Origin: Flavobacterium sp. MDT1-60
Lineage (GTDB): Bacteria > Bacteroidota > Bacteroidia > Flavobacteriales > Flavobacteriaceae
NCBI RefSeq assembly: GCF_014844035.1
Contig: NZ_CP062159.1
Coordinates: forward strand, 1,054,001 to 1,118,000
Direction: 5' to 3'
Length of the DNA stretch: 64,000 nt
The notes under the pieces are model-generated. The model saw only the letters and a list, made by a program, of their open reading frames with translations. It ran no database searches and was not told where the DNA came from. This document shows positions 52,037-60,919 of this stretch, piece after piece. The stretch's first letter is position 1. Each line of letters opens with the position of its first letter. The position numbers and the translations under genes are program-made.

Positions 52037-52507
52037 TTAAAGCTGAATCTGCCTGTCAATTTGCTGATCCAATGAAATAAAAGTTTCCGTTCTTGAAACC
52101 CCTTCAATAGCCTGAATTTTGGTGTTCAAAAGCTGCATTAAATGCTCATTATCACGGCAAATAATTTTAATCAAAACCGACCAGTTTCCGGTAGTATAAT
52201 GACATTCTAAAACTTCTGGAATTTTTTTTAAGTCTTTTACAGCTTCAGAATTTCTGGAAGCTTTGTCCAAATAAATTCCGATAAATGCCATAGTGTTATA
52301 ACCTAAAACTTTTGGGTTTACAGTAAATTTTGATCCAGAAATTACACCCGATTGTTCCAGTTTTTTCAAACGCTGATGAATTGCCGCTCCGGAAATGCCT
52401 ATTTTATTAGCAATTTGTAAAATAGGTTTTCGGGCATCATCCATTAAGTAACGAAGAATTTCTTTGTCGATACCGTCAATTTCAATTATAAGGGAGTTGA
52501 TTTTCAT
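52037..52507 (-). CDS. Lrp/AsnC-family transcriptional regulator
   Basis: 156 residues. The N-terminal HTH covers IDGIDKEILRYLMDDARKPI and IGISGAAIHQRLKKLEQSGVI, and the RAM ligand-binding domain follows (LGYNTMAFIGIYLDKAS, VLECHYTTGNWSVLIKIICR). Full length for the family. It may respond to an amino acid, but no amino-acid genes flank it. It is preceded by the small membrane protein gene only on its downstream side. Confidence 0.92.
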   Translation of the reverse strand: MKINSLIIEIDGIDKEILRYLMDDARKPILQIANKIGISGAAIHQRLKKLEQSGVISGSKFTVNPKVLGYNTMAFIGIYLDKASRNSEAVKDLKKIPEVLECHYTTGNWSVLIKIICRDNEHLMQLLNTKIQAIEGVSRTETFISLDQQIDRQIQL

Positions 52508-52853
52508 GAATTGTAATTTGAAACTAATTTAGTTGTTTGGGTTTTAGTTAGAAATCAAATGTACTCAAAATGCTGTAAAAAAGAAAATTCCAATGTTTGA
52601 AACTCCAAACATACTAACTTTGATCTTGTGAGGTTAATATCAGAAATCAATCATATTGGATAGCCCGCGGTTTCAACCGTGGCAGACGGATTGCGATAAA
52701 AATTTGTGATAAAAAATTTTGCTTCAACTACGGATACCGACGACAATATCAAGGTTTGAGGGTGTTGTTAAAGTTTTATCTAAAAAAGAAAAATTCCAAA
52801 TCTCAACAGAAAGTTGGAATTTGGAATTTTCAATATTGTAATTTAAAAAGAAT
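52508..52853. other. Repeat-bearing gap upstream of the Lrp gene
   Basis: 346 bases without a gene. It includes CCGCGGTTTCAACCGTGG (52665-52682), the inverse of the centre of the 44 kb element, and the palindrome at 52791-52829. The promoter of the Lrp gene should be near 52510-52560 but I see no clear match. Confidence 0.5.
52791..52829 (-). terminator. Palindromic terminator of the DUF4271-hemD pair
   Basis: AAATTCCAAAT pairs with ATTTGGAATTT around a short loop containing CTCAACAGAAAGTTG, with an A-rich run on its left (T-rich on the minus strand). Confidence 0.6.
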
Positions 52854-53603
52854 TTATTTTCCTTTGTTTGCTTCACTAATGTATTTTTCTAAAGCCATTG
52901 TCATAGAAGGTGTTTCAGGTGTTGGAGCAAGAATGTCAATTCTTAAGCCATAATCTAAAGCTTCTTTTTGAGTTGTGCTTCCAAAAACAGCAATTCTGGT
53001 CTCGTTTTGTTTAAAGTCCGGGAAGTTTTTAAATAAAGATTTAATTCCGGTTGGACTAAAAAATGCTAAAACGTCATAATAAACATCAGCCAAATCAGAT
53101 AAGTCACTCATTACAGTTTTGTAAAAAATAGCCTGAGTCCAATCTACTTTTAAGTTGTTTAATGTAATAGGTGCATCTGCATTTAATTGATCAGAAGCTG
53201 GTAACAAGAATTTTTCATCCTTGTATTTTTTAATAAGAGGGGATAAGTCTGCAAAATCTTTTGCTCCCACATAAATTTTACGCTTTCTGTACACTACATA
53301 TTTTTGCAGGTAAAACGCAACAGCTTCAGATTGACAAAAATACTTCAATCCTTCTGGGACTTTGTAACGCATTTCATCAGCCACTCTAAAAAAATGATCT
53401 ACAGCATTTCGACTTGTTAAAATGATCGCAGTGTAATGATTAAGATCGATTTTTTGTAATCGAATCTCTTTTGCGCTAACCCCTTCCACATGAATAAATG
53501 GTCTGAAATCAATTTTTATTTTGTGTTTTTGTTGGAGCTCAAAGTAAGGAGAATTCTCCACTTTAGGTTCAGGCTGTGACACCAAAATTGTTTTCACTTT
53601 CAT
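52854..53603 (-). CDS. hemD: Uroporphyrinogen-III synthase family protein
   Basis: 249 residues from ATG 53603 (MKVKTILVSQPEPKVENSPY); the longer frame to 53642 overlaps the upstream gene and lacks family character. HemD features are LTSRNAVDHFF near 76-86, KYFCQSEAVAFYL near 99-111, LLPASDQLNADAP near 146-158, and VLAFFSPTGIKSLFKNF near 194-210. It would cyclise hydroxymethylbilane in heme synthesis. It lies 14 nt after the DUF4271 gene and is the last gene of that pair. Confidence 0.88.
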   Translation of the reverse strand: MKVKTILVSQPEPKVENSPYFELQQKHKIKIDFRPFIHVEGVSAKEIRLQKIDLNHYTAIILTSRNAVDHFFRVADEMRYKVPEGLKYFCQSEAVAFYLQKYVVYRKRKIYVGAKDFADLSPLIKKYKDEKFLLPASDQLNADAPITLNNLKVDWTQAIFYKTVMSDLSDLADVYYDVLAFFSPTGIKSLFKNFPDFKQNETRIAVFGSTTQKEALDYGLRIDILAPTPETPSMTMALEKYISEANKGK

Positions 53604-53617
53604 ATTATAAACATTTT

Positions 53618-54289
53618 CTAAGCACTCCCTTTTGTAATCCAATAATAGAGAAAATAATAAGGCGCTATTTCAAGTGCGCAAAGATATAAAATAAAATAAA
53701 ATAACTTGCTGAATATTACATTTTGATATGTTTTAATCGAAATAAAATAAGAGTAGAGGCTTAGACACAGCGAAACGCCTATGATTACTAGAGGAATGAT
53801 TTGCGGAATATTGTCATAATAGAACAAAACGGCATTGATAGGCAGAATTAAAACGCCAATATAGGTTCTGTAAGTTACTTTTTGTAAGTTAAAAAGGTCT
53901 GCAAAATCGTCAATATTGAAGGAAGTAGCTACAATTTTCTCAATTAAATATTTTGCAAGGATAAAATAGAGTAAAAAGGTGGCGATCTGAATAAATAAAA
54001 TCCAGTCGGTTTTTTTAATACTATCGTCAAAAATATTCAACGTGAGCAGAATGAAAAAAGCAAACGAAATAACCTGAACGAAAAACAAGCCAATAGTAAA
54101 ACTGCTTTTCAAATGGTTATTATCACGATAAATTTTTGCGTATTTATCAGAAAAAATAAGCTTACTAAATTCGCTGAATCTAGTTTCATAAGCTGATTTT
54201 GTCATTGCAACAACGGCAAAGGTCACCACAAATAAAAGTGTTGCCCAATCTTTGTTTTCGAGGATTCTGGGAGTAAGTTGTTCAATCAT
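53618..54289 (-). CDS. DUF4271 family membrane protein
   Basis: 223 residues with about six membrane helices: WATLLFVVTFAVVAM near 15-29, TIGLFFVQVISFAFFILLTL, WILFIQIATFLLYFILAKYL, YIGVLILPINAVLFYY and two more. ASSIGN: the DUF4271 family of Bacteroidetes, always near hemD in my recollection. Function unknown. The hemD start follows 14 nt later. Confidence 0.85.
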   Translation of the reverse strand: MIEQLTPRILENKDWATLLFVVTFAVVAMTKSAYETRFSEFSKLIFSDKYAKIYRDNNHLKSSFTIGLFFVQVISFAFFILLTLNIFDDSIKKTDWILFIQIATFLLYFILAKYLIEKIVATSFNIDDFADLFNLQKVTYRTYIGVLILPINAVLFYYDNIPQIIPLVIIGVSLCLSLYSYFISIKTYQNVIFSKLFYFILYLCALEIAPYYFLYYWITKGSA

Positions 54290-54366
54290 AACGACACAAA
54301 ATTAGTAATTTTTTGTTTCAATACTTTTATTATAAATTTATTATGAATCAAATGCCATAAAAAGTT

Positions 54367-54374
54367 TACTTTTG
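54367..54374 (+). promoter_or_regulatory. -7 promoter element of the glycosyltransferase operon
   Basis: TACTTTTG (TAnnTTTG). Transcription would start near 54380, after the GTG at 54377, so the true start codon of the next gene must be ATG 54395. Confidence 0.55.
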
Positions 54375-54394
54375 CGGTGAAATTACCCAGAAAA

Positions 54395-55120
54395 ATGAAT
54401 GATTGTATTGTCATAATTCCCACTTACAACGAAATCGAAAATATTGAAAGTATAGTTAGAGCTGTTCTTTCACAACATAAACCTTTTCATCTCTTAATTG
54501 TTGATGATAATTCGCCAGATTTTACTGCAAATAAAGTAATTGCATTACAGGAAGAATTTCCAGACAGGTTGTTTTTAGAAAATAGAGCCAAAAAATCAGG
54601 TTTAGGAACTGCTTATGTTCACGGTTTCAGATGGGCTTTAGAACGTAATTATGATTTCATTTTTGAAATGGATGCTGATTTTTCCCATAATCCCAACGAT
54701 CTTGAAAAATTATATGACGCCTGTCACTTTGGAGGCGCATCATTAGCTGTTGGATCTCGTTATGTAACGGGTGTAAATGTGGTAAACTGGCCTTTAAGCC
54801 GTGTCTTGATGTCTTATTTTGCTTCGGTTTATGTGAAATTTATTACCGGAATGAAAATTCATGATGCAACTGCAGGTTTTGTTTGTTATAAAAGAGAAGT
54901 TTTAGAGAAGATAAATCTGAACAAAATTAAGTTTGTTGGATATGCTTTTCAAATCGAAATGAAATATCGAACATATTGTGGTAAATTTGAAATAACAGAA
55001 GTTCCGATTATTTTTACGGATCGGACTAAAGGAGTTTCAAAAATGAGCAATGCCATTATCAAAGAAGCTATACTAGGAGTAATTTCTCTTCGATTAAAAA
55101 AATTATTCAATACATTATAA
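54395..55120 (+). CDS. Polyprenol-phosphate glycosyltransferase (Dpm1-like GT2)
   Basis: 241 residues from ATG 54395, chosen because the promoter lies too close to GTG 54377. GT2 motifs: CIVIIPTYNEIENIESIV near 4-21, LLIVDDNSPDFTAN near 36-49, GLGTAYVHGFRWAL near 75-88, and FEMDADFSHNPND near 96-108 with the DxD-like DAD. GYAFQIEMKYR and DRTKGVSKM near the end match dolichol-phosphate mannose synthases. It transfers a sugar to a lipid carrier at the inner membrane. First gene of an operon with the dihydroorotase (10-nt gap). Confidence 0.9.
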   Translation: MNDCIVIIPTYNEIENIESIVRAVLSQHKPFHLLIVDDNSPDFTANKVIALQEEFPDRLFLENRAKKSGLGTAYVHGFRWALERNYDFIFEMDADFSHNPNDLEKLYDACHFGGASLAVGSRYVTGVNVVNWPLSRVLMSYFASVYVKFITGMKIHDATAGFVCYKREVLEKINLNKIKFVGYAFQIEMKYRTYCGKFEITEVPIIFTDRTKGVSKMSNAIIKEAILGVISLRLKKLFNTL

Positions 55121-55130
55121 AGCCAGGGCG

Positions 55131-56471
55131 ATGAACAGGATTTTAATTAAGAATGCTAAAATTGTAAACGAAGGATCAATTTTTGAAGGTGATGTTTTGA
55201 TCGAAAACGACTTAATCGTTGAAATTTCAGACAGCATCAGCTTAAAAACATCTGATTGCAAAGTAATAGATGCCGAAGGAAGTTATTTAATGCCGGGAGC
55301 AATTGATGATCAGGTTCACTTTAGAGAACCGGGATTAACACACAAAGGAGATATAGAATCAGAATCGAGAGCGGCAGTTGCGGGTGGGATTACTTCTTTC
55401 ATCGAACAGCCAAATACGGTTCCGAATGCGGTTACTCAGGAAATACTTGAAGATAAATACGTGATTGCTGCCGAAAAATCATTTGCGAATTATTCGTTTA
55501 TGATGGGTGCAACCAATGATAATCTGGAAGAAGTTCTAAAAACGAATCCAAAGAATGTTGCCGGAATTAAGATTTTTTTAGGTTCTTCTACCGGAAATAT
55601 GTTGGTTGATAAAGAAGAAACTTTAGAGAAAATCTTCTCAAGTACACCAATGTTAATTGCAGTTCATTGTGAAGATGAAACGACAATTCAAAATAATCTT
55701 GCAGCTTTTAAAGAAGAATACGGTGATGATATTCCGGTAACGGCGCATCATTTAATTCGTAGTGCCGAAGCTTGTTATATTTCATCTTCAAAAGCAGTTG
55801 CTTTAGCAAAAAAAACGGGAGCGCGTTTGCATATATTTCATCTTTCGACAGCGAAGGAAATGGAATTGTTTACGAATAAAATTCCGTTAGAAGATAAAAA
55901 AATTACCGCTGAGGTTTGTGTACATCATCTTTGGTTTACCGATGAAGATTACAAAACAAAAGGGAATTTTATTAAATGGAATCCTGCTATTAAAACCGCT
56001 GAAGACAGGGCTGAGCTTTGGAAAGCTTTAAATGATGGTCGTATTGATGTTATTGCAACAGACCACGCGCCACATACTAAAGAAGAAAAAATGCAGTCGT
56101 ATTTAAAAGCGCCTTCTGGAGGTCCGTTGGTTCAGCATGCTGTTGTAGCAATGTTTGAAGCACATCATCAGGGGAAAATTACTGTAGAAAAAATCGTGGA
56201 GAAAATGTGCCACAATCCGGCTAAAATTTTCAAAATCGAAAAAAGAGGTTTTATAAAAGAAGGTTATTTTGCCGATTTGGTAATTGTAAATCCAAGTTTG
56301 CCATGGAGTGTTAAACCGGAGAATATTTTATATAAATGCGGCTGGTCGCCGTTTGAAAATTTTACTTTTAAATCCAGGATCACACATACTTTTGTAAATG
56401 GTGAAATGGTTTACAATAATTTTAAAGTAAAAGATATTCGTGCCGGAAAGAGATTATTGTTTGACAGATAA
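55131..56471 (+). CDS. pyrC: Dihydroorotase
   Basis: 446 residues of the amidohydrolase type. The substrate/metal segments are GAIDDQVHFREPGLTHKG near 57-74, GIKIFLGSSTGNM with the carboxylated Lys near 146, HCEDE near 180, HIFHLSTAKEME near 236-247, and ATDHAPHTKEEK near 309-320. In most members the first metal motif is DxHxH; here it is DDQVH, so one His ligand is replaced by Gln. I recall this as usual for Bacteroidetes. It cyclises carbamoyl-aspartate in pyrimidine synthesis; a dihydropyrimidinase-like role is the alternative. Confidence 0.88.
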   Translation: MNRILIKNAKIVNEGSIFEGDVLIENDLIVEISDSISLKTSDCKVIDAEGSYLMPGAIDDQVHFREPGLTHKGDIESESRAAVAGGITSFIEQPNTVPNAVTQEILEDKYVIAAEKSFANYSFMMGATNDNLEEVLKTNPKNVAGIKIFLGSSTGNMLVDKEETLEKIFSSTPMLIAVHCEDETTIQNNLAAFKEEYGDDIPVTAHHLIRSAEACYISSSKAVALAKKTGARLHIFHLSTAKEMELFTNKIPLEDKKITAEVCVHHLWFTDEDYKTKGNFIKWNPAIKTAEDRAELWKALNDGRIDVIATDHAPHTKEEKMQSYLKAPSGGPLVQHAVVAMFEAHHQGKITVEKIVEKMCHNPAKIFKIEKRGFIKEGYFADLVIVNPSLPWSVKPENILYKCGWSPFENFTFKSRITHTFVNGEMVYNNFKVKDIRAGKRLLFDR

Positions 56472-56480
56472 AAAGGGTAA

Positions 56481-56963
56481 ATGAAGAATTTTGTATTTAT
56501 AATATTGGTTTTGTTTCTTTCTGTAAGTTGTAAAAAAGAATTGGTCAAAGAGCCAAAACGACTTATTGAGAAAGAAAAAATGATTGATATTATGTATGAT
56601 TTGTCTCTTTTGGAGGCAATCAAATATCAAAATCCATTGTCTTTGGATTCTGTTAATTCTGATCCAAAGAATTTTGTTCTTAAAAAATACAAAGTAGACA
56701 GCCTTCAGTTTGCTCAAAGCAATATTTATTACGCAGCCGATTACAATACGTACAAGGAAATGTATGATGAAATTGGAAAGCGATTAGCTGTGAAGCAACG
56801 GGCCGTCGATTCGATTGTTAAAATTGAAGAGAAGAAGGCTGCAAAAGTTGCAAAAGCTGCTGCTAAAAAGAATAAGGCAAAAGTGAATCCAAAAGATTCC
56901 ATAAAAAAGCCTTCAAAACCTATAAATATTGATTCAATCAGAAGAACAAGACAATTAAGATAG
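56481..56963 (+). CDS. DUF4296 lipoprotein
   Basis: 160 residues. A lipoprotein signal ends in LSVSC (Cys 17). The folded part (EKEKMIDIMYDLSLLEAIKY, VLKKYKVDSLQFAQSNIYYA) matches DUF4296. The C-terminal ~45 residues are Lys/Ala-rich and disordered (KAAKVAKAAAKKNKAKV). It follows the dihydroorotase gene by 9 nt in the operon and ends 4 nt before a convergent gene. Function unknown. Confidence 0.85.
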   Translation: MKNFVFIILVLFLSVSCKKELVKEPKRLIEKEKMIDIMYDLSLLEAIKYQNPLSLDSVNSDPKNFVLKKYKVDSLQFAQSNIYYAADYNTYKEMYDEIGKRLAVKQRAVDSIVKIEEKKAAKVAKAAAKKNKAKVNPKDSIKKPSKPINIDSIRRTRQLR

Positions 56964-56967
56964 TTTT

Positions 56968-57969
56968 TTACAATTTAGAAGTGTCTTTTATATATTGATG
57001 AACATCTAGAAAAACCGTTCCCAGAGCGGTTTTTATCTTTTCATTTGAATAGAGATTTTTAGAATAAGAAGCTTTTGCGGTTGCTTTGGTCATGCGTCTT
57101 TTCTGAAAGAACAGGGTTGAAAATATTCCGTCAGCTATCCAAAGAAAATTCATAAATATTGGCGCTGCGTGAATAGTTGGTCTTTTTACTTTTAAAGTCT
57201 CAGCAATTGTATTTAGAATATCTCTGAAAACAATATTGTCTGAAATTAAAGTAAAGCGTTCATTTTTGATATCACTTTTCATTAATTCAAAAGCAATTTT
57301 CACTACGTCATTTACGGTAATAAAGCCAGTGTTTCCCAATGTGTAAAACGGAAGCCCGTTAGCCACTTTTCGATACAGTTCATTGCTGCCTTCCTGAAAA
57401 ATTTTTGTTGTTGCAATTGGTCCTAAAATCACGCCAGGATTTATAATAATAATATCTAAGCCTTCCTGAACAGCACGCCAAACTTCCATTTCGGCACCAT
57501 ATTTAGAAATAGCGTAGTCACTATGTGGTTTTTCGGGATTCCAGTCGGTTTCTTCGGTTATGTAGGTTTCGTGTGGTGCTAAATCTCCCAAAGCGGCAAT
57601 AGAACTTACAAAACATAATTTCTTTATTCCTTTGGCCAAAGAAAAATTAACCATATTGGCAGTTCCTTCGATATTTGTTTTTCTGAGTGAATCTTCGTCT
57701 TTTGGATCGAATGAAATTAAAGCAGCACAATGGTAAACGTATTTAATATCAATAAAAGCAATTTCAAGTGAAGGAACGTCTAAAATATCGGCTTCAAGCC
57801 AATTAATTTTTTTAAATAAATCAATTTTCCCATAAAGTTCAAAAACCGATTTTGTTTTCTGAATGTTATTTTGGTTGCGGTAAATTGCCCGGACGTTCTC
57901 TCCATTTTCAATTAAATTAAGCAATAAATGTGCGCCAACTAAACCTGTTCCTCCAGTTACTAGTACCAT
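56968..57969 (-). CDS. NAD-dependent epimerase/dehydratase (extended SDR)
   Basis: 333 residues. It opens with the Rossmann motif LVTGGTGLVGAHLLLNLIEN (3-22). It has YVYHCAALISF near 80-90, the active-site Tyr/Lys in HSDYAISKYGAEMEV near 149-163, and IIINPGVILGPI near 174-185. Extended SDRs of this build include dihydroflavonol reductase-like and sugar-nucleotide enzymes; the substrate is unknown. A TACCTTTG element lies ~35 nt upstream. Confidence 0.87.
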   Translation of the reverse strand: MVLVTGGTGLVGAHLLLNLIENGENVRAIYRNQNNIQKTKSVFELYGKIDLFKKINWLEADILDVPSLEIAFIDIKYVYHCAALISFDPKDEDSLRKTNIEGTANMVNFSLAKGIKKLCFVSSIAALGDLAPHETYITEETDWNPEKPHSDYAISKYGAEMEVWRAVQEGLDIIIINPGVILGPIATTKIFQEGSNELYRKVANGLPFYTLGNTGFITVNDVVKIAFELMKSDIKNERFTLISDNIVFRDILNTIAETLKVKRPTIHAAPIFMNFLWIADGIFSTLFFQKRRMTKATAKASYSKNLYSNEKIKTALGTVFLDVHQYIKDTSKL

Positions 57970-58000
57970 TTTGTAAAGATAACTTTTTGGTTGGAAGGTG

Positions 58001-58008
58001 CAAAGGTA
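58001..58008 (-). promoter_or_regulatory. -7 promoter element of the SDR gene
   Basis: The minus strand reads TACCTTTG (TAnnTTTG) about 32 nt before the start. A TTTG lies 16 nt further upstream at 58025-58028, shorter than the usual 19-nt spacing. Confidence 0.5.
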
Positions 58009-58064
58009 CTGAGGCCCAAAGTTGCAAAGGTTTTTTGATTATATTTGAAACCCAAACATATATG

Positions 58065-58110
58065 AAAAAAGCCGTCAGAATTATGTTTTTAAATTTTCTG
58101 ACAGCTTTTT
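58065..58110. terminator. Hairpin between divergent/convergent units near 58.1 kb
   Basis: AAAAAAGCCGTCAGAA pairs with TTCTGACAGCTTTTT (one mismatch) around a 15-nt loop. It would end the outer-membrane protein gene at 58127 (minus). Confidence 0.7.
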
Positions 58111-58126
58111 CGATATAATAAAATGT

Positions 58127-59362
58127 TTAGAAAACAGTGTAAGATACTAATAAATCTACGCTGCTGAAATTAGTAGAGAAAGGCATATAGTTGTTTAATA
58201 AGTTTTTGCCTGCATTGTATCTAATTTCGGTACTAATTTTGTTTTTAAAATTGTAACCAATGCCACAAGCAAAATTACCTTGAGTTTTTCCATCTAAATT
58301 TACATATTTAGATTCATAAGTGAATTTTCCGCCCAGAGTAACTACATAGGCACCGTTTATAAATATTTTTGAATTTTGATTCAAAAAGAAATAATGGCGC
58401 ACGCCTACAGGAAGACTAAAACCTGAATATTTTACGGTAGATGGATGTTCGACATGTTGACTGTTAGTCACGCTGTATAGTACACCGTAATCTTGACTGT
58501 CTTCATATTTTTGATAAAATAATCCCATGAATGCGCTCCATTTATTTTTGTTGAAAGGAAAAATATATTCTGCTTCAAGGCCGAATGTTGGCTGAACTTT
58601 ATTGTCGTATTTAGCATTTTGGTATCCAGAACTTTCTGCGCCGTCTACAGTTAGAGAGGTGAAACTTGCGCCCGCAGATACTTTTAAGTAAAAGATACCT
58701 TTGTTTTTAGTGTTTATAGTTTTTTCAATCGTGGCTGCATCAGCGTCGTTATACTTTAAAAAATATTTAACTAATGGTTCTGTTTTGTATGTCAGCCTTT
58801 TGATTTCGTTCTCGCTGGTATTTTCGTTCTTTACGTTATTGAATAACTGTTGCTTGAAATAATTATTTTCCTCTGTTGTTTTGGCGTTAGTTTGATCATC
58901 AATTAAAAGGTATTCTTTAAAAACAAGCTGTTCTGTTGGAACATTGGCTGTTTCATAAAAGAATCTTACCATATCTTTATTAACATAATAATACAATGTT
59001 GCTTGTCCTTGTGTTACTATTTTTAAAAAGAGCGTATCCTCTTTCCATACTGGGTTTTTTGTTGTTGAAATGTTTTCTAATCGATTGTCTGACATGTCAA
59101 TTTTTACAGTTGCTCTTTTAAACGATGCGCCATTTTCAACGCCAAATTCTTTTGCAGTTGCAATAGTTTCTGTTTTAATATCAGTGTCGTCGACTGAGAG
59201 TTTATATTTGAAGTCGACAGGATTGTTGTACCAGTCAATATTTTTAATGAAACATTCTGTTTTTGTTCCATTGTTTGAAATAAAGTATCCTTTCTCGAAA
59301 GAAATTTGAGCATTAACTGCCGAGAAGTAAAGGAATAATGTTAGTAGTAAAAGTTTTTTCAT
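58127..59362 (-). CDS. Outer-membrane beta-barrel protein, hypothetical
   Basis: 411 residues from ATG 59362 (MKKLLLLTLFLYFSAVNAQ), which gives a good signal peptide; the frame to 59425 is leader. The first half is a mixed domain (FISNNGTKTECFIKNIDWYN, VTQGQATLYYYVNKDMVRFF), and the second half from about 230 is a porin-like barrel (FYLKVSAGASFTSLTVD, PTFGLEAEYIFPF, SGFSLPVGVRHYFF) ending in VDLLVSYTVF with terminal Phe. It resembles PorT-type OM proteins, without a specific function. Confidence 0.8.
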   Translation of the reverse strand: MKKLLLLTLFLYFSAVNAQISFEKGYFISNNGTKTECFIKNIDWYNNPVDFKYKLSVDDTDIKTETIATAKEFGVENGASFKRATVKIDMSDNRLENISTTKNPVWKEDTLFLKIVTQGQATLYYYVNKDMVRFFYETANVPTEQLVFKEYLLIDDQTNAKTTEENNYFKQQLFNNVKNENTSENEIKRLTYKTEPLVKYFLKYNDADAATIEKTINTKNKGIFYLKVSAGASFTSLTVDGAESSGYQNAKYDNKVQPTFGLEAEYIFPFNKNKWSAFMGLFYQKYEDSQDYGVLYSVTNSQHVEHPSTVKYSGFSLPVGVRHYFFLNQNSKIFINGAYVVTLGGKFTYESKYVNLDGKTQGNFACGIGYNFKNKISTEIRYNAGKNLLNNYMPFSTNFSSVDLLVSYTVF

Positions 59363-59505
59363 AGAAATGGTTTTGGTTGCCGAAAGTATAGAAATTAGAT
59401 TGTGTTTTTTTACGGGTTTCCACATTTTTAGTTTTTTTTTTTTGATTAAAAGTTTTAAAGCTTTAAGTTTTCTTTGCCTTTATTGTATTTGATTTCGTAT
59501 TGCTT

Positions 59506-59537
59506 TTTGATTTTGATATTGACATTGATTACATTTG
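59506..59537 (+). promoter_or_regulatory. Promoter of tyrS
   Basis: TTTG at 59506-59509, a 20-nt spacer, then TACATTTG at 59530-59537, 18 nt before the tyrS start. Confidence 0.7.
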
Positions 59538-59555
59538 CACAAATTATTTTAAAAA

Positions 59556-60851
59556 ATGAAGAATCTAGTTGAAGAATTAAAGTGGCGCGGGTTATATCAT
59601 GATAGCATGCCAGGAACGGAAGAACAATTGCTGAAAGAAGTAACTACAGCATATATTGGTTTTGATCCAACGGCAGATTCACTACATATTGGTAGTATGG
59701 TTCAGATTATTTTATTGGTTCATTTAAAGAATTTTGGTCATCAGCCTATTGCTTTGGTTGGTGGTGCAACCGGAATGATTGGTGATCCATCTGGAAAATC
59801 TGATGAAAGAAATTTGCTGAACGAAGAAACTTTAGCTAAAAACGTTGCCGGAATCAAAAGTGTTTTGTCTCGTTTCTTAGATTTTAATTCTTCTGATAAA
59901 AATGCGCCGGTTATGGTGAATAACTATGACTGGATGAAAGAATTCTCCTTTATTGATTTTGCCCGTGAAGTTGGAAAACGTATCACGGTAAATTATATGA
60001 TGGCAAAAGATTCTGTTAAAAAGAGATTGAGCGGTGAAGGGGAAGGAATGTCTTTTACTGAATTTACCTACCAATTAATTCAGGGTTACGATTTTTATCA
60101 TTTATATAAAAACAATGGCTGCCTTTTGCAAATGGGAGGTTCTGACCAATGGGGAAATATAACCACCGGTACAGAATTAGTGCGCAGAATGGGTGGAGAA
60201 AGTGCAAAAGCATTTGCTTTAACGACACCATTAATTACAAAAGCAGACGGATCTAAATTCGGAAAATCTGAAGGAGGAAATGTTTGGCTGGATGCTGATA
60301 AAACGTCCGTTTATAAATTTTACCAATTTTGGGTAAATGCTACAGATGTTGATGCTGAAAAATACATCAAAATCTTTACTTTCTTAGATAAAGATACAAT
60401 TGACGCTTTAATCGAAGAGCACAAAACGGCTCCGCATTTAAGAGTTTTGCAAAAGAAGCTGGCTGAAGAAATTACGATTTTTGTTCACAGTAAAGAAGAA
60501 TTAGAGAAAGCGATTCAGGCTTCAAATATTTTATTTGGAAATTCAACTTCGGAAGATTTGAAACAATTGGATGAAGCTACTTTTTTGGAAGTTTTTGATG
60601 GAGTTCCGCAAGCAGAAATTGCAAATGCAGATCTTGAAAACGGATTAGATATTGTTTCTGTTTTAAATGAAAAAACAGGTTTCTTTAAATCAAACGGAGA
60701 AGCGAGACGTGCTCTGACAGCAAATTCAATTTCTGTAAACAGAGAGAAAATAAAAGAAGATTTTGTTTTAACGGCAAATGATTTAATCAACAATCAGTTT
60801 GTGTTATTGCAAAGTGGGAAGAAAAATTATTTTGTGATTAGAACTGTTTAA
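59556..60851 (+). CDS. tyrS: Tyrosyl-tRNA synthetase
   Basis: 431 residues, class I. Tyrosine/ATP site: [20 protein letters not shown] near 33-52 (HIGS), [17 protein letters not shown] near 69-85, QGYDFYHLY near 176-184, and [11 protein letters not shown] near 194-204. The KFGKS loop is in [10 protein letters not shown] near 232-241. A C-terminal S4 domain ([20 protein letters not shown]) binds tRNA. It charges tRNA-Tyr. Promoter 18 nt upstream gives a short leader. Confidence 0.97.
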   Translation: MKNLVEELKWRGLYHDSMPGTEEQLLKEVTTAYIGFDPTADSLHIGSMVQIILLVHLKNFGHQPIALVGGATGMIGDPSGKSDERNLLNEETLAKNVAGIKSVLSRFLDFNSSDKNAPVMVNNYDWMKEFSFIDFAREVGKRITVNYMMAKDSVKKRLSGEGEGMSFTEFTYQLIQGYDFYHLYKNNGCLLQMGGSDQWGNITTGTELVRRMGGESAKAFALTTPLITKADGSKFGKSEGGNVWLDADKTSVYKFYQFWVNATDVDAEKYIKIFTFLDKDTIDALIEEHKTAPHLRVLQKKLAEEITIFVHSKEELEKAIQASNILFGNSTSEDLKQLDEATFLEVFDGVPQAEIANADLENGLDIVSVLNEKTGFFKSNGEARRALTANSISVNREKIKEDFVLTANDLINNQFVLLQSGKKNYFVIRTV

Positions 60852-60919
60852 CTGTTTAACCGGTAAATCGTTTAATTGTTTTTCGTTTAACCGATTAAAC
60901 AAATGAACGATTAAACTTT
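60852..60919. repeat. Inverted GTTTAAC words after tyrS
   Basis: AACTGTTTAACTGTTTAACCGG and, after a short loop, CGTTTAACCGATTAAACAAATG, AACGATTAAAC. These form a hairpin that can end both convergent genes. Confidence 0.5.

Noticed and set aside
54377..54394. GTG 54377 as the start of the glycosyltransferase
   Set aside because: A TACTTTTG -7 element at 54367-54374 would put the transcript start at or after the GTG, so ATG 54395 is preferred.
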